Below are positions 51,464 to 61,020 of a stretch of DNA of 64,000 bases, piece after piece. The notes under the pieces were generated by a model. It searched no databases and was not told the origin of the DNA. It worked only from the letters and a program-made list of their open reading frames with translations. The DNA lies in NCBI GenBank assembly GCA_021772335.1, contig JAJFMD010000006.1:62001-126000 (forward strand), written 5' to 3'. A program made the position numbers and the translations under genes. The stretch comes from Chlamydiota bacterium. GTDB taxonomy: Bacteria; Chlamydiota; Chlamydiia; Chlamydiales; Rhabdochlamydiaceae. Each line of letters begins with the position of its first letter. Position 1 is the stretch's first letter.

Positions 51464-53443
51464 TTATCGTTTCAAAAGGCGGAGGCTATTAAGTCCTACA
51501 ATAACAGTGCCCCCTTCATGTAGAATTACGGCGAGCCAAAGAGGAATGAGTCCGAGAAGAGCAGGCGTTGTTGCAAAGAAAATGACAACAAGAGCAAGAG
51601 AGATGTTTTGTTTAACGATGCGCATTGTACTATGCGCTTTATCCATCAACCAGTTAAGCAGTGAAAAGTCATCGTGAATAAAGACGATATCTGATGCTTC
51701 AACAGCTGTTGCGCTTCCAATTTTACCCATTGAAATGCCTACAGTAGAGCGCGCGAGTGCGGGAGCATCGTTGACTCCATCGCCAACCATGACGAGCTCT
51801 CCGGAGCGGTTGAGCTCGATCACTTTATTTAGTTTATCTTCTGGCCTGAGTTCGGAAAAAATTTGATCAATAGCGAGATTGCTTGCGACTTTTTCCGCAA
51901 TATCTTGGCGATCTCCAGTGAGCATGATGAGTTGGAGGCGGTGACGATCGCGCAAAGATTGTAAGACACGGCCTGAATCAGGGCGCAATGTATCTAGAAA
52001 ATCGAACAGAAATAGCTCCTCATCAATCAACAGCAATGTAGATAGTTCTGTTGATTTAGCGAGCAGATCAGAGACATCACGATGATTTTCTCCTTTCCAA
52101 AGAGAGAGAATGTATTCGGCATGGCCAATTGCAACATGTTTTTTTGTCCCATCAATTGAAATTTCTCCTTCTAACCCAAAACCTGCCTTGGCATTAAAGT
52201 TTTCGATAGGGGAAGCTGAAATCTTTTTTTCCTTAGCGAAGTTCTCTATCGCCTTTGCAATGGGGTGCACAGCTCCACGTTCTAATCCTGCCGCGATGCT
52301 GAGAGCTTGATCAATAGATATTGAAGGGTTTTTTGGCCAAAGAGGAGCAATTTGAGTGCAATTTAGTTCTCCTGTCGTCAATGTTCCCGTTTTGTCAAAA
52401 GCGACAATAGAGCAGCTCGCTAAGCTATCTAGTGTTACACCACCTTTAAGAAGGATCCCTTTTTTGGCGCAGCTGCTAATTGCGCTGAGATAAGCAGTTG
52501 GCGTAGCGATGATTAGAGCGCACGGTGAAGCGGCAATTAAAAAGGCCAGAGCTCTGTAGATCGATCCATTATCACCGAGATATTCAATTGAAAAAATGAA
52601 GGGGAGTAATAGAGCAAAAGCCGCAGAGAGTAGAATGATTGTTGTTGCATAGTATTTTCCAAAGCGGTCGAAAAGCCTTTGCATACGGGGCTTGCTCTCA
52701 TGCGCTTTAGTGATGAGTTCAATGATGCGCGATAGAGTGGAATCGTTGCTTGTACGCTCGACACGGACAACAAGCTTTCCATCGAGATTGCGACCACCTG
52801 CTGCTACCTCATCTCCAGGTTTTGTCGGTACTGGTTTGCTCTCTCCAGTAAGATGAACAAGGTTAATAAAAGAGCTTCCTTCAATCACGTTGCCGTCAAG
52901 AGGAATCACCTCTCCTGCTTTAACGAGAATGTGCATGCCCACAGTCACTTCATGGAGCGCTTTCTCCGAAACCGAGTGATCTTCTTCTAAGACAAATGCT
53001 GTGCGTGGGGTGATTTTATTGAGTTGAGTCAACGCAGTTTTTGTTTTTTGCGTAACCATTCCTTCCAGTCCAGCTGAAAGCTCAAAGAGAACGAGGAGCA
53101 ATCCACCTTCAAGTGCGCTGCCGATTAAAACAGAGAGCAATGCAGCTAAGGTCATCAAAACATCAATATTGATTTCGAGATTACTAATATCTTCGATTGA
53201 TTCGATTAGCGCGGGGATTCCTGCTAAAAAATAGACAAAAGCGAGAAAAAGATAAGAGATCTGAGGAGAGTAAAATGAGGTGATAAGAGCAGCTAGGAGA
53301 AAAATAGCAGCGAGTAGCGATGATTTAAGTTTGAGGTTTTTGCCGATTTTTCGTGAATCAGGGGTGAGAAAGGGACTAATCGTGTCTTCTTTTCCTGATG
53401 AAAAAAACTCGTCAAAAATGTAAGGAGTGCTATTTGTTTTCAT
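51464..53443 (-). CDS. P1B-type heavy-metal ATPase
   Basis: A 659-residue metal pump. Actuator motif HLTGESKPV, membrane S-P-C motif ASPCALIIATPTA (metal site), phosphorylation site FDKTGTLTTGEL, the heavy-metal His-Pro dipeptide AVHPIAKAI, and hinge VMVGDGVNDAPAL. There is no N-terminal HMA domain with CxxC. The first base after its start overlaps the VIT-like stop. S-P-C plus H-P marks a P1B pump of Zn2+/Cd2+ or Cu+ type; the exact metal cannot be set by eye. Position matches CT727 (zntA), where zinc is assumed. Confidence 0.92.
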   Translation of the reverse strand: MKTNSTPYIFDEFFSSGKEDTISPFLTPDSRKIGKNLKLKSSLLAAIFLLAALITSFYSPQISYLFLAFVYFLAGIPALIESIEDISNLEINIDVLMTLAALLSVLIGSALEGGLLLVLFELSAGLEGMVTQKTKTALTQLNKITPRTAFVLEEDHSVSEKALHEVTVGMHILVKAGEVIPLDGNVIEGSSFINLVHLTGESKPVPTKPGDEVAAGGRNLDGKLVVRVERTSNDSTLSRIIELITKAHESKPRMQRLFDRFGKYYATTIILLSAAFALLLPFIFSIEYLGDNGSIYRALAFLIAASPCALIIATPTAYLSAISSCAKKGILLKGGVTLDSLASCSIVAFDKTGTLTTGELNCTQIAPLWPKNPSISIDQALSIAAGLERGAVHPIAKAIENFAKEKKISASPIENFNAKAGFGLEGEISIDGTKKHVAIGHAEYILSLWKGENHRDVSDLLAKSTELSTLLLIDEELFLFDFLDTLRPDSGRVLQSLRDRHRLQLIMLTGDRQDIAEKVASNLAIDQIFSELRPEDKLNKVIELNRSGELVMVGDGVNDAPALARSTVGISMGKIGSATAVEASDIVFIHDDFSLLNWLMDKAHSTMRIVKQNISLALVVIFFATTPALLGLIPLWLAVILHEGGTVIVGLNSLRLLKR

Positions 53444-54195
53444 TATTTTACGATAATAAATAAAAAGTAGGTCATTGCATAACTAAGCAGTGCAATACCT
53501 AGCGACCAAATCACAAGAGGCAGTGCTTGATTTCTCTCAATTTTAGCCGTTGAATAAGCGCCAATCATCACAAGTGCTAAGCAAGTTCCAACGCTGCCGA
53601 GATAGGAGAGAAAAAACAGCGAGGCTAAAATCAAAACTCCTGCAAATAGAGTTCCTAAGGCAGCTCCAAATGCTTGCTTGAGAGGATGTTCATAAACAGC
53701 GAGGGATAATCCGAGTTCCTCTTCGAGCATGACGCGTAGCAGACGATTGTCATCGGCCATGAGCACATTAATGACATCATCGAGTTGTTTTCCGCTGAAA
53801 CCTTTGATCTGGTACATCTCTTTCAGTTCTTCGCGCTCTTGTTCACGATGATGCTCAATTTCCCAGCGTTCTTCTTCTATTAAACGGTGTAGACGCTCTA
53901 ATCGTGTCCATGCGAGCATTGCGCTGCGACCCACTTTCCAGATCAACCAGCCTGCGCTAAAAAAAAGAAGAATAAAAAAAGCATCTACGGCGGCATAGTC
54001 AAGTTGTTCTAAAACTGTGAGTCCAAGCAACAGAGCAATTGCTGTTTCTTTAAAGCAATCTGCTCCTGCAGCGAGATGTCCAGGCATCTCAGTGCCGTGC
54101 GGTTCACCTCCAGCTAAAGTGCCCTTTAATCGAGCAGCTTTAAGGTGCTCAAAAACACTCATTCCTTGAAAGTGATTGGCCGGTTTATCTGTCAT
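53443..54195 (-). CDS. VIT1/CCC1-like membrane protein (CT728-like)
   Basis: A 250-residue membrane protein. Two hydrophobic segments (~45-90), a very charged helical stretch EEERWEIEHHREQEREELKE (~106-125) followed by YQIKGFSGKQLDDVINVLMADD, then EEELGL, and three more membrane segments after ~175. This order (E-rich metal-binding helices, KGxS/Lxx, EELGL, NPxxAA-like segment) fits the VIT1/CCC1 iron/manganese transporter family. Start overlaps the serS stop (ATGA) and stop overlaps the ATPase start. Two metal proteins in a row suggest metal homeostasis. CT728 position in C. trachomatis. Confidence 0.75.
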   Translation of the reverse strand: MTDKPANHFQGMSVFEHLKAARLKGTLAGGEPHGTEMPGHLAAGADCFKETAIALLLGLTVLEQLDYAAVDAFFILLFFSAGWLIWKVGRSAMLAWTRLERLHRLIEEERWEIEHHREQEREELKEMYQIKGFSGKQLDDVINVLMADDNRLLRVMLEEELGLSLAVYEHPLKQAFGAALGTLFAGVLILASLFFLSYLGSVGTCLALVMIGAYSTAKIERNQALPLVIWSLGIALLSYAMTYFLFIIVK

Positions 54196-55472
54196 ACAGG
54201 TTGCTTTAACTCTTTCATCCCGTCGAGGTATTTATGTAGAATCGGAGGTAATAAGATCGATCCATCTTCTTGCTGATGATTTTCAAGCAAAGCAACCATC
54301 AAACGAGATGTAGCGAGTCCCGAACCATTCAATGTATGGACAAATTGCGGTTTCTCTTCCTTTTCTTTGTAGCGAATATGAGAGCGACGCGCTTGAAAAT
54401 CTGTACAATTAGAAACAGAGGAGACTTCATAGTAGCGATTTTGTCCTGGAAGCCACACTTCAATGTCGACAGTTTTTGCTGCAGGAAAAGACATGTCGCC
54501 TGTGACAAGTTCCATCACACGGTAGTGGAGGTTAAGGCTTTGTAAAATCTCTTCAGCAGTGGCAATCATTTCATCCATTACCTGATGACTCTCTTCAGGT
54601 TTTGTAAAAGCAAACATTTCCACTTTATTGAACTGGTGCATGCGAATTAGGCCCCGTTCTTGACTGCCCGCTGCGCCGGCTTCTCTACGGAAGCAGGGTG
54701 TATAGGCAAAATATTTTTGTGGTAAATCTGAGCTTTTTAGAATTTCGTCATAATGCAAGCCGCAAATTGCAACTTCTGCTGTAGGAATGAGATAGAGTTG
54801 GTAATCTTCGTCATGAATTTTATAGAGCTGATTTTCAAACTTTGGTAGTTGACCCGCTCCATAAACAATTTCAGGTTTGGCAAGTAGAGGAGGCATCAAT
54901 TTCGTATAGCCATTATCGATATGTGTATCGATCATGTAATTGATTAATGCCCATTCAAGTCTTGCTCCGAGTGCTGTATAAAGAGGCCAGCTACTACCGC
55001 TGATTTTTGCGCTCGCTTTGAAATCAAATAGATGGAGATGTTCATTGAGTTCAAGGTGGTTTTTGAATTTAAAGTTAAAGTGCCTTTTTTCACCAATCTC
55101 TTTCAGACAGATATTATCTTCAGGATCTTCAGAAACTTTAATGTGATCTTCGGGTAGATTAGGGAGATAAGAGAGCAGCTCTTCAAGCTTTTGTTCCGCT
55201 TCTTTTTCTGCTTTGTCTAGCACATCGATTTGATCGCCAAGACCGGCAACTTCCTTGAGAACTTCTTTAGCATCACCACCAGAGCGTTTAATATCACCAA
55301 TTTGCTTAGATAGATGATTGCGTTTAGCCTTTAGTTCTTCACATTCTGTTTTAATTTTTCGGATTTTTTCATCTTTTGAAAGAATTGGTTGAAGAACGAC
55401 TTCAGGATTTTTAGTTTGAAGTTTTTTTTCGATCTCTTGAGGATTTTCGCGGATCAGTTTGATATCGAGCAT
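54192..55472 (-). CDS. serS: Seryl-tRNA synthetase
   Basis: A 426-residue class II synthetase. Begins MLDIKLIRENPQEIEKKL with the tRNA-binding coiled-coil arm (~30-105), motif 2 TPCFRREAGAAGSQERGLIRMHQF and motif 3 LNGSGLATSRLMVALLENHQ. It charges tRNA-Ser. First gene of the serS/VIT-like/P-ATPase unit, as CT729-CT727. Confidence 0.97.
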   Translation of the reverse strand: MLDIKLIRENPQEIEKKLQTKNPEVVLQPILSKDEKIRKIKTECEELKAKRNHLSKQIGDIKRSGGDAKEVLKEVAGLGDQIDVLDKAEKEAEQKLEELLSYLPNLPEDHIKVSEDPEDNICLKEIGEKRHFNFKFKNHLELNEHLHLFDFKASAKISGSSWPLYTALGARLEWALINYMIDTHIDNGYTKLMPPLLAKPEIVYGAGQLPKFENQLYKIHDEDYQLYLIPTAEVAICGLHYDEILKSSDLPQKYFAYTPCFRREAGAAGSQERGLIRMHQFNKVEMFAFTKPEESHQVMDEMIATAEEILQSLNLHYRVMELVTGDMSFPAAKTVDIEVWLPGQNRYYEVSSVSNCTDFQARRSHIRYKEKEEKPQFVHTLNGSGLATSRLMVALLENHQQEDGSILLPPILHKYLDGMKELKQPV

Positions 55473-55527
55473 AGTTAACTCTAAATGATTTAAATAGAAA
55501 AAAATATAGGTAAAGAGGGGAGTAAAG

Positions 55528-57009
55528 TCAATTGATTTGTTTGACGAATCCTAATGATTTAAGCAGGTATAAAGCCCCAACAGCATTTAGCCCTTGATCG
55601 TTATAAAATTCATTCTCAACAAAGCCTGAGGCATCATCACGATCTGTGCATAAAGATTGTTCTTCAAAAATGTGGTCGATTAAGTATGTTGCAATTTGAG
55701 TATTATACCCCCTTTCACTAAGGAAGTTTGCAATCTGCTCGGAGATGATTTTAGGCGTATAATTCTCAAAAAAATATGGCTCAAAAGAGTTTAGCTCTTT
55801 CTCTGTTAATTTTGCGGTATCATCATCTTCCGTGCTATAGAAGTCTTCTTTCGATAAACTTGTATCAAAGCCGTAGAGACCAGAAGTTTGATTAATTAAA
55901 TAATTTGTTCCGTTGTCTACATGGAGCCCCCATTCGGGATTTTCCTGATCTTCTTCGGGATACTCATTATTCTTTGCTGGATTGTTCGCACGATCATTTT
56001 TGGCTTTTAAGACATGCATCGTAGCAAGTGTGTGTTTATAGTGATGAAGCAGGCGGTTGATGTAATCTTTTAAGGCTAAACCACATTTTACGCGTTCGAT
56101 AAATAAAACAGTTTTGTTAGAAAAATGGGGAGCGCAATGTTCGCTAAGTGGAAGAAGGCCGTCGTTAAATCGATCGCACAAATAGCGGATAAATTCTATT
56201 GTGCATTGTTGTGGTGGGTTGGATAAAAAATTTGTTATCCATAGTAAATTGTTAAATATGGTTTTGTAATTAGAGCTTGTTTTCTTTTTTAGTTCTGTAA
56301 TAGTTTTGTTGTATAATTCTGCAAATGGAGCAGGCTCTACTCCAAGTTTGGTTAAAGCTGTGGTCAAGCGGGGCTTTAGTTCTTCTGCAAATTCACTGCT
56401 ATAAGGTTGGAGAGCTTCATCCACTAAAAGTTCCGGCGGGGGTGTTTTTAGCATTTTTTCATCAAGTTGAAAATCGCTTTCAGAGCATTGCGCTAATTTA
56501 TAGATGAAAGTAGCTTGATTAGCGAAAGCTGGTTCATTGTCTCCAAGAGCTTGTCTAAAGGCTTCAAAGGACAACAAGAGATCTTTATAGCGTTCATTAA
56601 ACAACATTGGACAACTAGTGTTGGCAAGTTGAGGTATGAGTTCGCGAGCTGAGTGATAAGCAATACGTGCATTATTGGGATTTTCTAATGCAGTTTTTAC
56701 AGCATTTTCACATTGATCAATCATATTGTTGAGATTGCCAATCTCTTTTGTGACGCGCGGGTATCTTTTTCCACCGATAACTTCTTGCCAGCAACGGCGT
56801 TGAGCTGCATGAATAAGGGCGAGTCCTGCAGATAGAAATGTGATAAATAAAATTTTAATACACTGTGCAAAGCGCCAGAGATTAGATTTTTGATCGATAA
56901 ATGTGACGACTCTCTGGTCAGATTTAGGCCCAGCTGCGGTAGATAGGACCTGGCAGTGATCATATCTCGTTGTATTTGACTGAACTGGGCAGAGAGGATA
57001 TGATCCCAT
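55528..57009 (-). CDS. Unknown protein with one hydrophobic segment
   Basis: A 493-residue protein I do not recognise. One hydrophobic stretch at ~53-70 (IKILFITFLSAGLALIHAA), too far from the N-terminus for a standard signal peptide; the first 50 residues are polar with Ser/Thr/Gln. The rest is mixed helical: a region ~195-345 with alternating helices, then an acidic Asn-rich loop (~345-400, NNPAKNNEYPEEDQENPE), and a C-terminal segment. It has no relative in the window. A large alpha-helical protein with one membrane segment in a chlamydia could be a secreted effector, but nothing shows that directly. Own promoter region of 217 bases upstream. Confidence 0.6.
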   Translation of the reverse strand: MGSYPLCPVQSNTTRYDHCQVLSTAAGPKSDQRVVTFIDQKSNLWRFAQCIKILFITFLSAGLALIHAAQRRCWQEVIGGKRYPRVTKEIGNLNNMIDQCENAVKTALENPNNARIAYHSARELIPQLANTSCPMLFNERYKDLLLSFEAFRQALGDNEPAFANQATFIYKLAQCSESDFQLDEKMLKTPPPELLVDEALQPYSSEFAEELKPRLTTALTKLGVEPAPFAELYNKTITELKKKTSSNYKTIFNNLLWITNFLSNPPQQCTIEFIRYLCDRFNDGLLPLSEHCAPHFSNKTVLFIERVKCGLALKDYINRLLHHYKHTLATMHVLKAKNDRANNPAKNNEYPEEDQENPEWGLHVDNGTNYLINQTSGLYGFDTSLSKEDFYSTEDDDTAKLTEKELNSFEPYFFENYTPKIISEQIANFLSERGYNTQIATYLIDHIFEEQSLCTDRDDASGFVENEFYNDQGLNAVGALYLLKSLGFVKQIN

Positions 57010-57227
57010 AAGAGATGTCCCATTTGTTTAATTGAAGATAATATATATAAATTTAACTATGAAATCAAGAGATTTTAGTGTTTATCTGCATTTGTTAAGT
57101 TAGAGTTAACTCTAATTTTTTTTATCTATGACCTTTATTGTTGAATTGAGTCCCTATATTATGTTACCCTAGTGCCTATCTATTGAAATAAAATTTTTAA
57201 TCCATCTTGCTGAAAAGGTTATAGAAT

Positions 57228-58337
57228 ATGGCTACCAAAGAATTTCCTAAAGCTCAAAATCCTCTACTTTTGCGTTTTCATCGTTTAATGGACGCTTTTG
57301 CAAAATCAGATGATGAAAGAGATTTTTACTTAGATAAAGTAGAAGGATTTATATTTTATATCGATCTCGACAAAACTGAAGAGGAAATCGCTGCTTTAGA
57401 TAAAGAAGTCGAAGAGTCCCGCCCGCGCTATTGCTTGATTCCCAAAATGACTTTTTATGAGACTAAAAAGTTTATGGAAGGATTTGTAAACGAAAAAGTT
57501 TATGATATCGATACTAAAGAGAAGTTACTTGAAATTATTCAGTCGGATAACTCTAGGGAAAACTTTCTTGAATTTATCTATGACCACCTCACTGAGCTCG
57601 AAAAATGGCAACAATATTATCATGAGCGTTCTCGTATTCGCATTATTGAATGGTTAAGGCAGCAAGAGATTCAATTTGTTTTTGAAGAAGATTTAGATTT
57701 CAATAAAAACATGCTTGAAAAGATTAAGCGTCATCTTTTTGATGCAAAGGTGCCTAAGGATGTTGCGAATGCGCGCGATGCTTTAGAAGCTAAAGCAAAA
57801 ACTTACTATTCGAGTGAAGCGCTTAATCCCCGTCCAAAACGTGGACGTCCTCCTAAGCAAGCAGCTAAGGTTGAAGTAGAAACGCAAGTTACAGTTGATA
57901 TGTATCTTAAAGTTCCTCCGGCAGTGCGCCTTTTTCTGTATTTGCCAGATATCTCCAACCCGTCTGCGGTCACATTCTCTTCGCGATTTGATACAGAAGC
58001 TGATCTGTTAGCTAGTTTGCGTGGTGGTTCCAGGGAGCATGTTGATACTAAACTTGAAGCATTATCGCAACGTTTGGAATCTCTGCAAAATTTGTCGTCA
58101 AAGCTCTCTAAGATAGAAGATGTAAAAGGCATAATTAAAAATGAGCCTATGCTTAAAGATTTAAAATCAAAGGTTGAAGAAGGGAAACCTAAAGGCCGCA
58201 TTATGGGTGTAGTAAAGGGTTTTCTTCCAAAGCGTAAAGATTCTGATGAAGACGCTTCCTCTGAAATTTCAAAAGGTAAACGCAGTGGAGTGAAAAGAGT
58301 CTCTCAGATCAAAAAGAAGAAAAAAGAGGATAGTTAA
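57228..58337 (+). CDS. UPF0158-like protein with AT-hook-like basic motif
   Basis: A 369-residue protein. The first ~170 residues fit the UPF0158 family (DAFAKSDDERDFYLDKVEGFIFYID, CLIPKMTFYETKKFMEGF and LTELEKWQQYYHERSRIRIIEWL), a family also present in other chlamydiae. The second part begins with PKRGRPPKQ (~203-211), the R-G-R-P core of an AT-hook, then a helical region and a Lys-rich tail (KKKKKED). The family has no firm function; the AT-hook and basic tail suggest contact with AT-rich DNA. It ends three bases before the E1 gene start, so the two are probably co-transcribed. Confidence 0.75.
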   Translation: MATKEFPKAQNPLLLRFHRLMDAFAKSDDERDFYLDKVEGFIFYIDLDKTEEEIAALDKEVEESRPRYCLIPKMTFYETKKFMEGFVNEKVYDIDTKEKLLEIIQSDNSRENFLEFIYDHLTELEKWQQYYHERSRIRIIEWLRQQEIQFVFEEDLDFNKNMLEKIKRHLFDAKVPKDVANARDALEAKAKTYYSSEALNPRPKRGRPPKQAAKVEVETQVTVDMYLKVPPAVRLFLYLPDISNPSAVTFSSRFDTEADLLASLRGGSREHVDTKLEALSQRLESLQNLSSKLSKIEDVKGIIKNEPMLKDLKSKVEEGKPKGRIMGVVKGFLPKRKDSDEDASSEISKGKRSGVKRVSQIKKKKKEDS

Positions 58338-58340
58338 TTC

Positions 58341-60383
58341 ATGCCAACAATCACCTCAAAACAAGCTCTAAATCCAGAGCAATTACTTCACAAGCGCGAG
58401 ACTTGTTTAGCGATTCTACGCGATATCTATCGCTGCCGTTTTGTTGATGATAAAATGTCCAAGCTCGTAAGGCAGAATAAGGGTGGGACCTTTTTTCTTT
58501 CAACTAAAGGGCATGAGTTGGTTGGAGCATTATGTGCTCATGGGTTAAATGCAGGAAGTGACTGGGCGTTTCCTTACTACAGAGACCGTTCCTTTGCGAT
58601 AGCGCTTGGATCCCAGCTTGAAGAACTATTTGGAGTATTTCTTGGGAGAACAGTGAAAAATCACTCAGCAGGACGGATGATGCCTGAGCATTTTTCGGAC
58701 AAATCATTGCGTATTCCCTGTCAGTCGAGTTGCGTTGGTTCCCAATTTCTCCAAGCAGTAGGATGTGCAAAAGCACTAAAAATTGCCAAGAGTAATGAAA
58801 TCGTTTATGTGTCAGCTGGAGATGGAGCAACATCACAAGGTGATTTCCATGAAGCTTTAAATTTTGCTTGTATCCACCAACTCAATATTATTTTTGTCAT
58901 ACAGGATAATGGTTGGGCGATTTCAGTGCCTGTTAAGGATCAGACCGCTGGTGGCAAAATCAGTAAGATTGCAAGAGGTTACGAAAATCTATCTGTTTTT
59001 GATTGTGATGGAACTGATTTTTTCGAAGTTACTGAAGCGTTAACTCAAGCAGTAGGTAAAGCACGAAGTAATCAAGGACCGAGTTTAATCGTAGCTGATG
59101 TGCCACGTCTCGAAGCACATAGTAATAGTGATGATCCTCTTAAATATCGTGAAGAAGAGCATTTAGAAGAAGACCAATCCCGCGACCCATTGCCACGTTA
59201 TGAAGATTTAATGCTCTCATTAGAATTAATTACTGAATCTGAGCTCAAAGAACTACGTGAACAAATTCGCCAAGAAGTGGAGCAAGCTGCACAAGAAGCA
59301 GAAAAACTCCCTTTCCCCGAGCCTGACTCTGTGACAGATCATATCTTTAAGTCAGTAGAAGAACCGGCTGCAGTTGAAGGTAATGAAGGACCGAGCGTTG
59401 TAATTATTGATGCTCTCAATCACGCTCTAGATGAAGAGATGGAGCGCAATCCACATCTTATTGTTTTTGGTGAAGATGTCGCTCATGGTAAAGGTGGGGT
59501 TTTTGGAGTTACTCGAAAATTAACTGAAAAGCATTCTGTAGAGAAATGCTTTAATACACCTTTAGCTGAATCAACCGTTGTTGGAATTGCGATTGGAATG
59601 TCTTTCGTTGAAGGATTTTGCCCAGTTGCTGAAATCCAGTTTGCAGATTATATCTGGCCTGCAATGAATCAGTTGATTAATGAACTTGCAAGTATCCACT
59701 ATCGATCTAATGGAGAGTGGAATTGTCCTGTTGTTATTCGTATTCCTTGTGGTGGCTATATACAAGGTGGTCCTTATCATTCACAGAGCATCGAAGCATA
59801 TCTAGCGCATTGCCCAGGCCTTAAAATCGCGATCCCTAGTAATAGCGCCGATGCAAAGCGCATGCTCAAGATGGCAATCCGTGATCCAAATCCTGTCGTC
59901 TTTTTAGAACATAAAGCGCTCTATCGCCAACGCAAATATTGCGCACGTCCAGAACCGAGCAGTAATTCTCTACTTCCTCTAGGGAAAGCAGACGTTGTCC
60001 GCACAGGCTCAGACATGACCATTGTCGCATGGGGTATGACAGTATTAATGGCTGTTGAAGTGGCAGATAAGCTAGCAAAAGAGGGTTATGAAATTGAGGT
60101 AATCGACCTTAGAACAATCGCTCCTCTAGATATCGAAACAATTAATAGCTCTCTGCGCAAAACAGGTAAGCTGCTAATTGCTCATGAAGCTCCTCAAAAT
60201 GGTGGTTTTGGTGCAGAAATTGCAGCGCGCATAGCAGAAACAGAATTTACTTATCTCGATGCTCCTGTTAAACGCATTGCAGCAAAAGATTGCATGGTCT
60301 CATACAGCAAAGTGCTTGAGGATGCGACATTGCCACAAACCAGTGATGTCGAAAACGCAGCACGCTCTTTACTAAACTACTAA
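58341..60383 (+). CDS. 2-oxoacid dehydrogenase E1, fused alpha and beta subunits
   Basis: A 680-residue fusion. Residues ~1-310 are the E1 alpha part: HELVGALCAHGL, the TPP motif VSAGDGATSQGDFHEALNFA to VIQDNGWAIS (GDG-x27-N type). Residues ~345-680 are the E1 beta part: VFGEDVAHGKGGVFGVT, PLAESTVVGIAIGM, EIQFADYIWPAMNQL and HEAPQNGGFGAEIAARI. It decarboxylates a 2-oxo acid (branched-chain or pyruvate type) and passes the acyl group to lipoyl-E2. The fused form is like CT340 of C. trachomatis. Substrate cannot be set by eye; branched-chain 2-oxo acids are the usual assignment. Confidence 0.93.
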   Translation: MPTITSKQALNPEQLLHKRETCLAILRDIYRCRFVDDKMSKLVRQNKGGTFFLSTKGHELVGALCAHGLNAGSDWAFPYYRDRSFAIALGSQLEELFGVFLGRTVKNHSAGRMMPEHFSDKSLRIPCQSSCVGSQFLQAVGCAKALKIAKSNEIVYVSAGDGATSQGDFHEALNFACIHQLNIIFVIQDNGWAISVPVKDQTAGGKISKIARGYENLSVFDCDGTDFFEVTEALTQAVGKARSNQGPSLIVADVPRLEAHSNSDDPLKYREEEHLEEDQSRDPLPRYEDLMLSLELITESELKELREQIRQEVEQAAQEAEKLPFPEPDSVTDHIFKSVEEPAAVEGNEGPSVVIIDALNHALDEEMERNPHLIVFGEDVAHGKGGVFGVTRKLTEKHSVEKCFNTPLAESTVVGIAIGMSFVEGFCPVAEIQFADYIWPAMNQLINELASIHYRSNGEWNCPVVIRIPCGGYIQGGPYHSQSIEAYLAHCPGLKIAIPSNSADAKRMLKMAIRDPNPVVFLEHKALYRQRKYCARPEPSSNSLLPLGKADVVRTGSDMTIVAWGMTVLMAVEVADKLAKEGYEIEVIDLRTIAPLDIETINSSLRKTGKLLIAHEAPQNGGFGAEIAARIAETEFTYLDAPVKRIAAKDCMVSYSKVLEDATLPQTSDVENAARSLLNY

Positions 60384-60434
60384 TGTTTAAATGCAGCGTG
60401 TTTCCAAGATGATTTACACGCGACAATTTAGTAC

Positions 60435-60566
60435 TTAAGGTCTTTGCTTTTTTCTTTTAATTGGAACTAAGACGAGTTCTTTCTCTTTTTTTGACTTCTT
60501 CTTTTTGCAGAGCGCTATGACAACTTTCTCAATACGCTCTAAAATTTTTCTCTGCTCCTGATCCAT
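60435..60566 (-). CDS. Possible small basic protein (43 residues)
   Basis: A short frame begins at ATG 60566 with GGGAAATT upstream and ends at TAA 60435. It encodes MDQEQRKILERIEKVV, then IALCKKKKSKKEKE and LVLVPIKRKKQRP. Strongly basic after residue 20, amphipathic helix before. It converges with the E1 gene. The composition looks protein-like, but there is no family support and chance cannot be excluded. Confidence 0.35.
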   Translation of the reverse strand: MDQEQRKILERIEKVVIALCKKKKSKKEKELVLVPIKRKKQRP

Positions 60567-61020
60567 AATTTCCCGCTATTTTTTGTGCAACTAAACTACC
60601 ACGATCGGGCCTCATTTCATTTGCAAATGCAAAGGCCTTTCAAACCTGTAAGTCGTTACAAACATTTTTCTTTTATATATTGACATATTTCATATCTAAA
60701 CATTTTTTACAAACTTTATTAACTAAATGTTTTCGAAATCCTAATTAACAATTTGCGTAAAGTTGTCAGGAAGCTGTTTTCCCCTTTGAGAATGCTTTTT
60801 CAGCCCTTATTCAAAACTTTAAGAAAGTTGAAGATGCTCTTGATCTTTGAATCGAACAAAAGTCCTGACACTTAGGATCACACAAAAAAATTGACAAATT
60901 CCTTAGGAAAAAATTTAGTGATGCTGCTACATTTCAAGTTTTTCAAATCAAAATAATCACAATCAAATTAATTGAGAAATTTCTGCAGAGCAGATTTTCA
61001 CAGAAAAATTGGAGTTAATC
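60567..61020. other. Intergenic region before the glycosyltransferase array
   Basis: About 450 AT-rich bases. It holds an inverted repeat TTTGCA-AA-TGCAAA (60620-60633) within a larger GGCCT...AGGCC frame (60609-60637), and two TTGACA words (60680 and 60892) that could be -35 boxes, though no convincing -10 follows at the right spacing. No further gene seen. The leader of the first glycosyltransferase gene starts here. Confidence 0.4.

Noticed and set aside
60680-60708. TTGACA as a sigma-70 type -35 box before the glycosyltransferase genes
   Set aside because: No acceptable -10 at 16-18 bases; same for the TTGACA at 60892.
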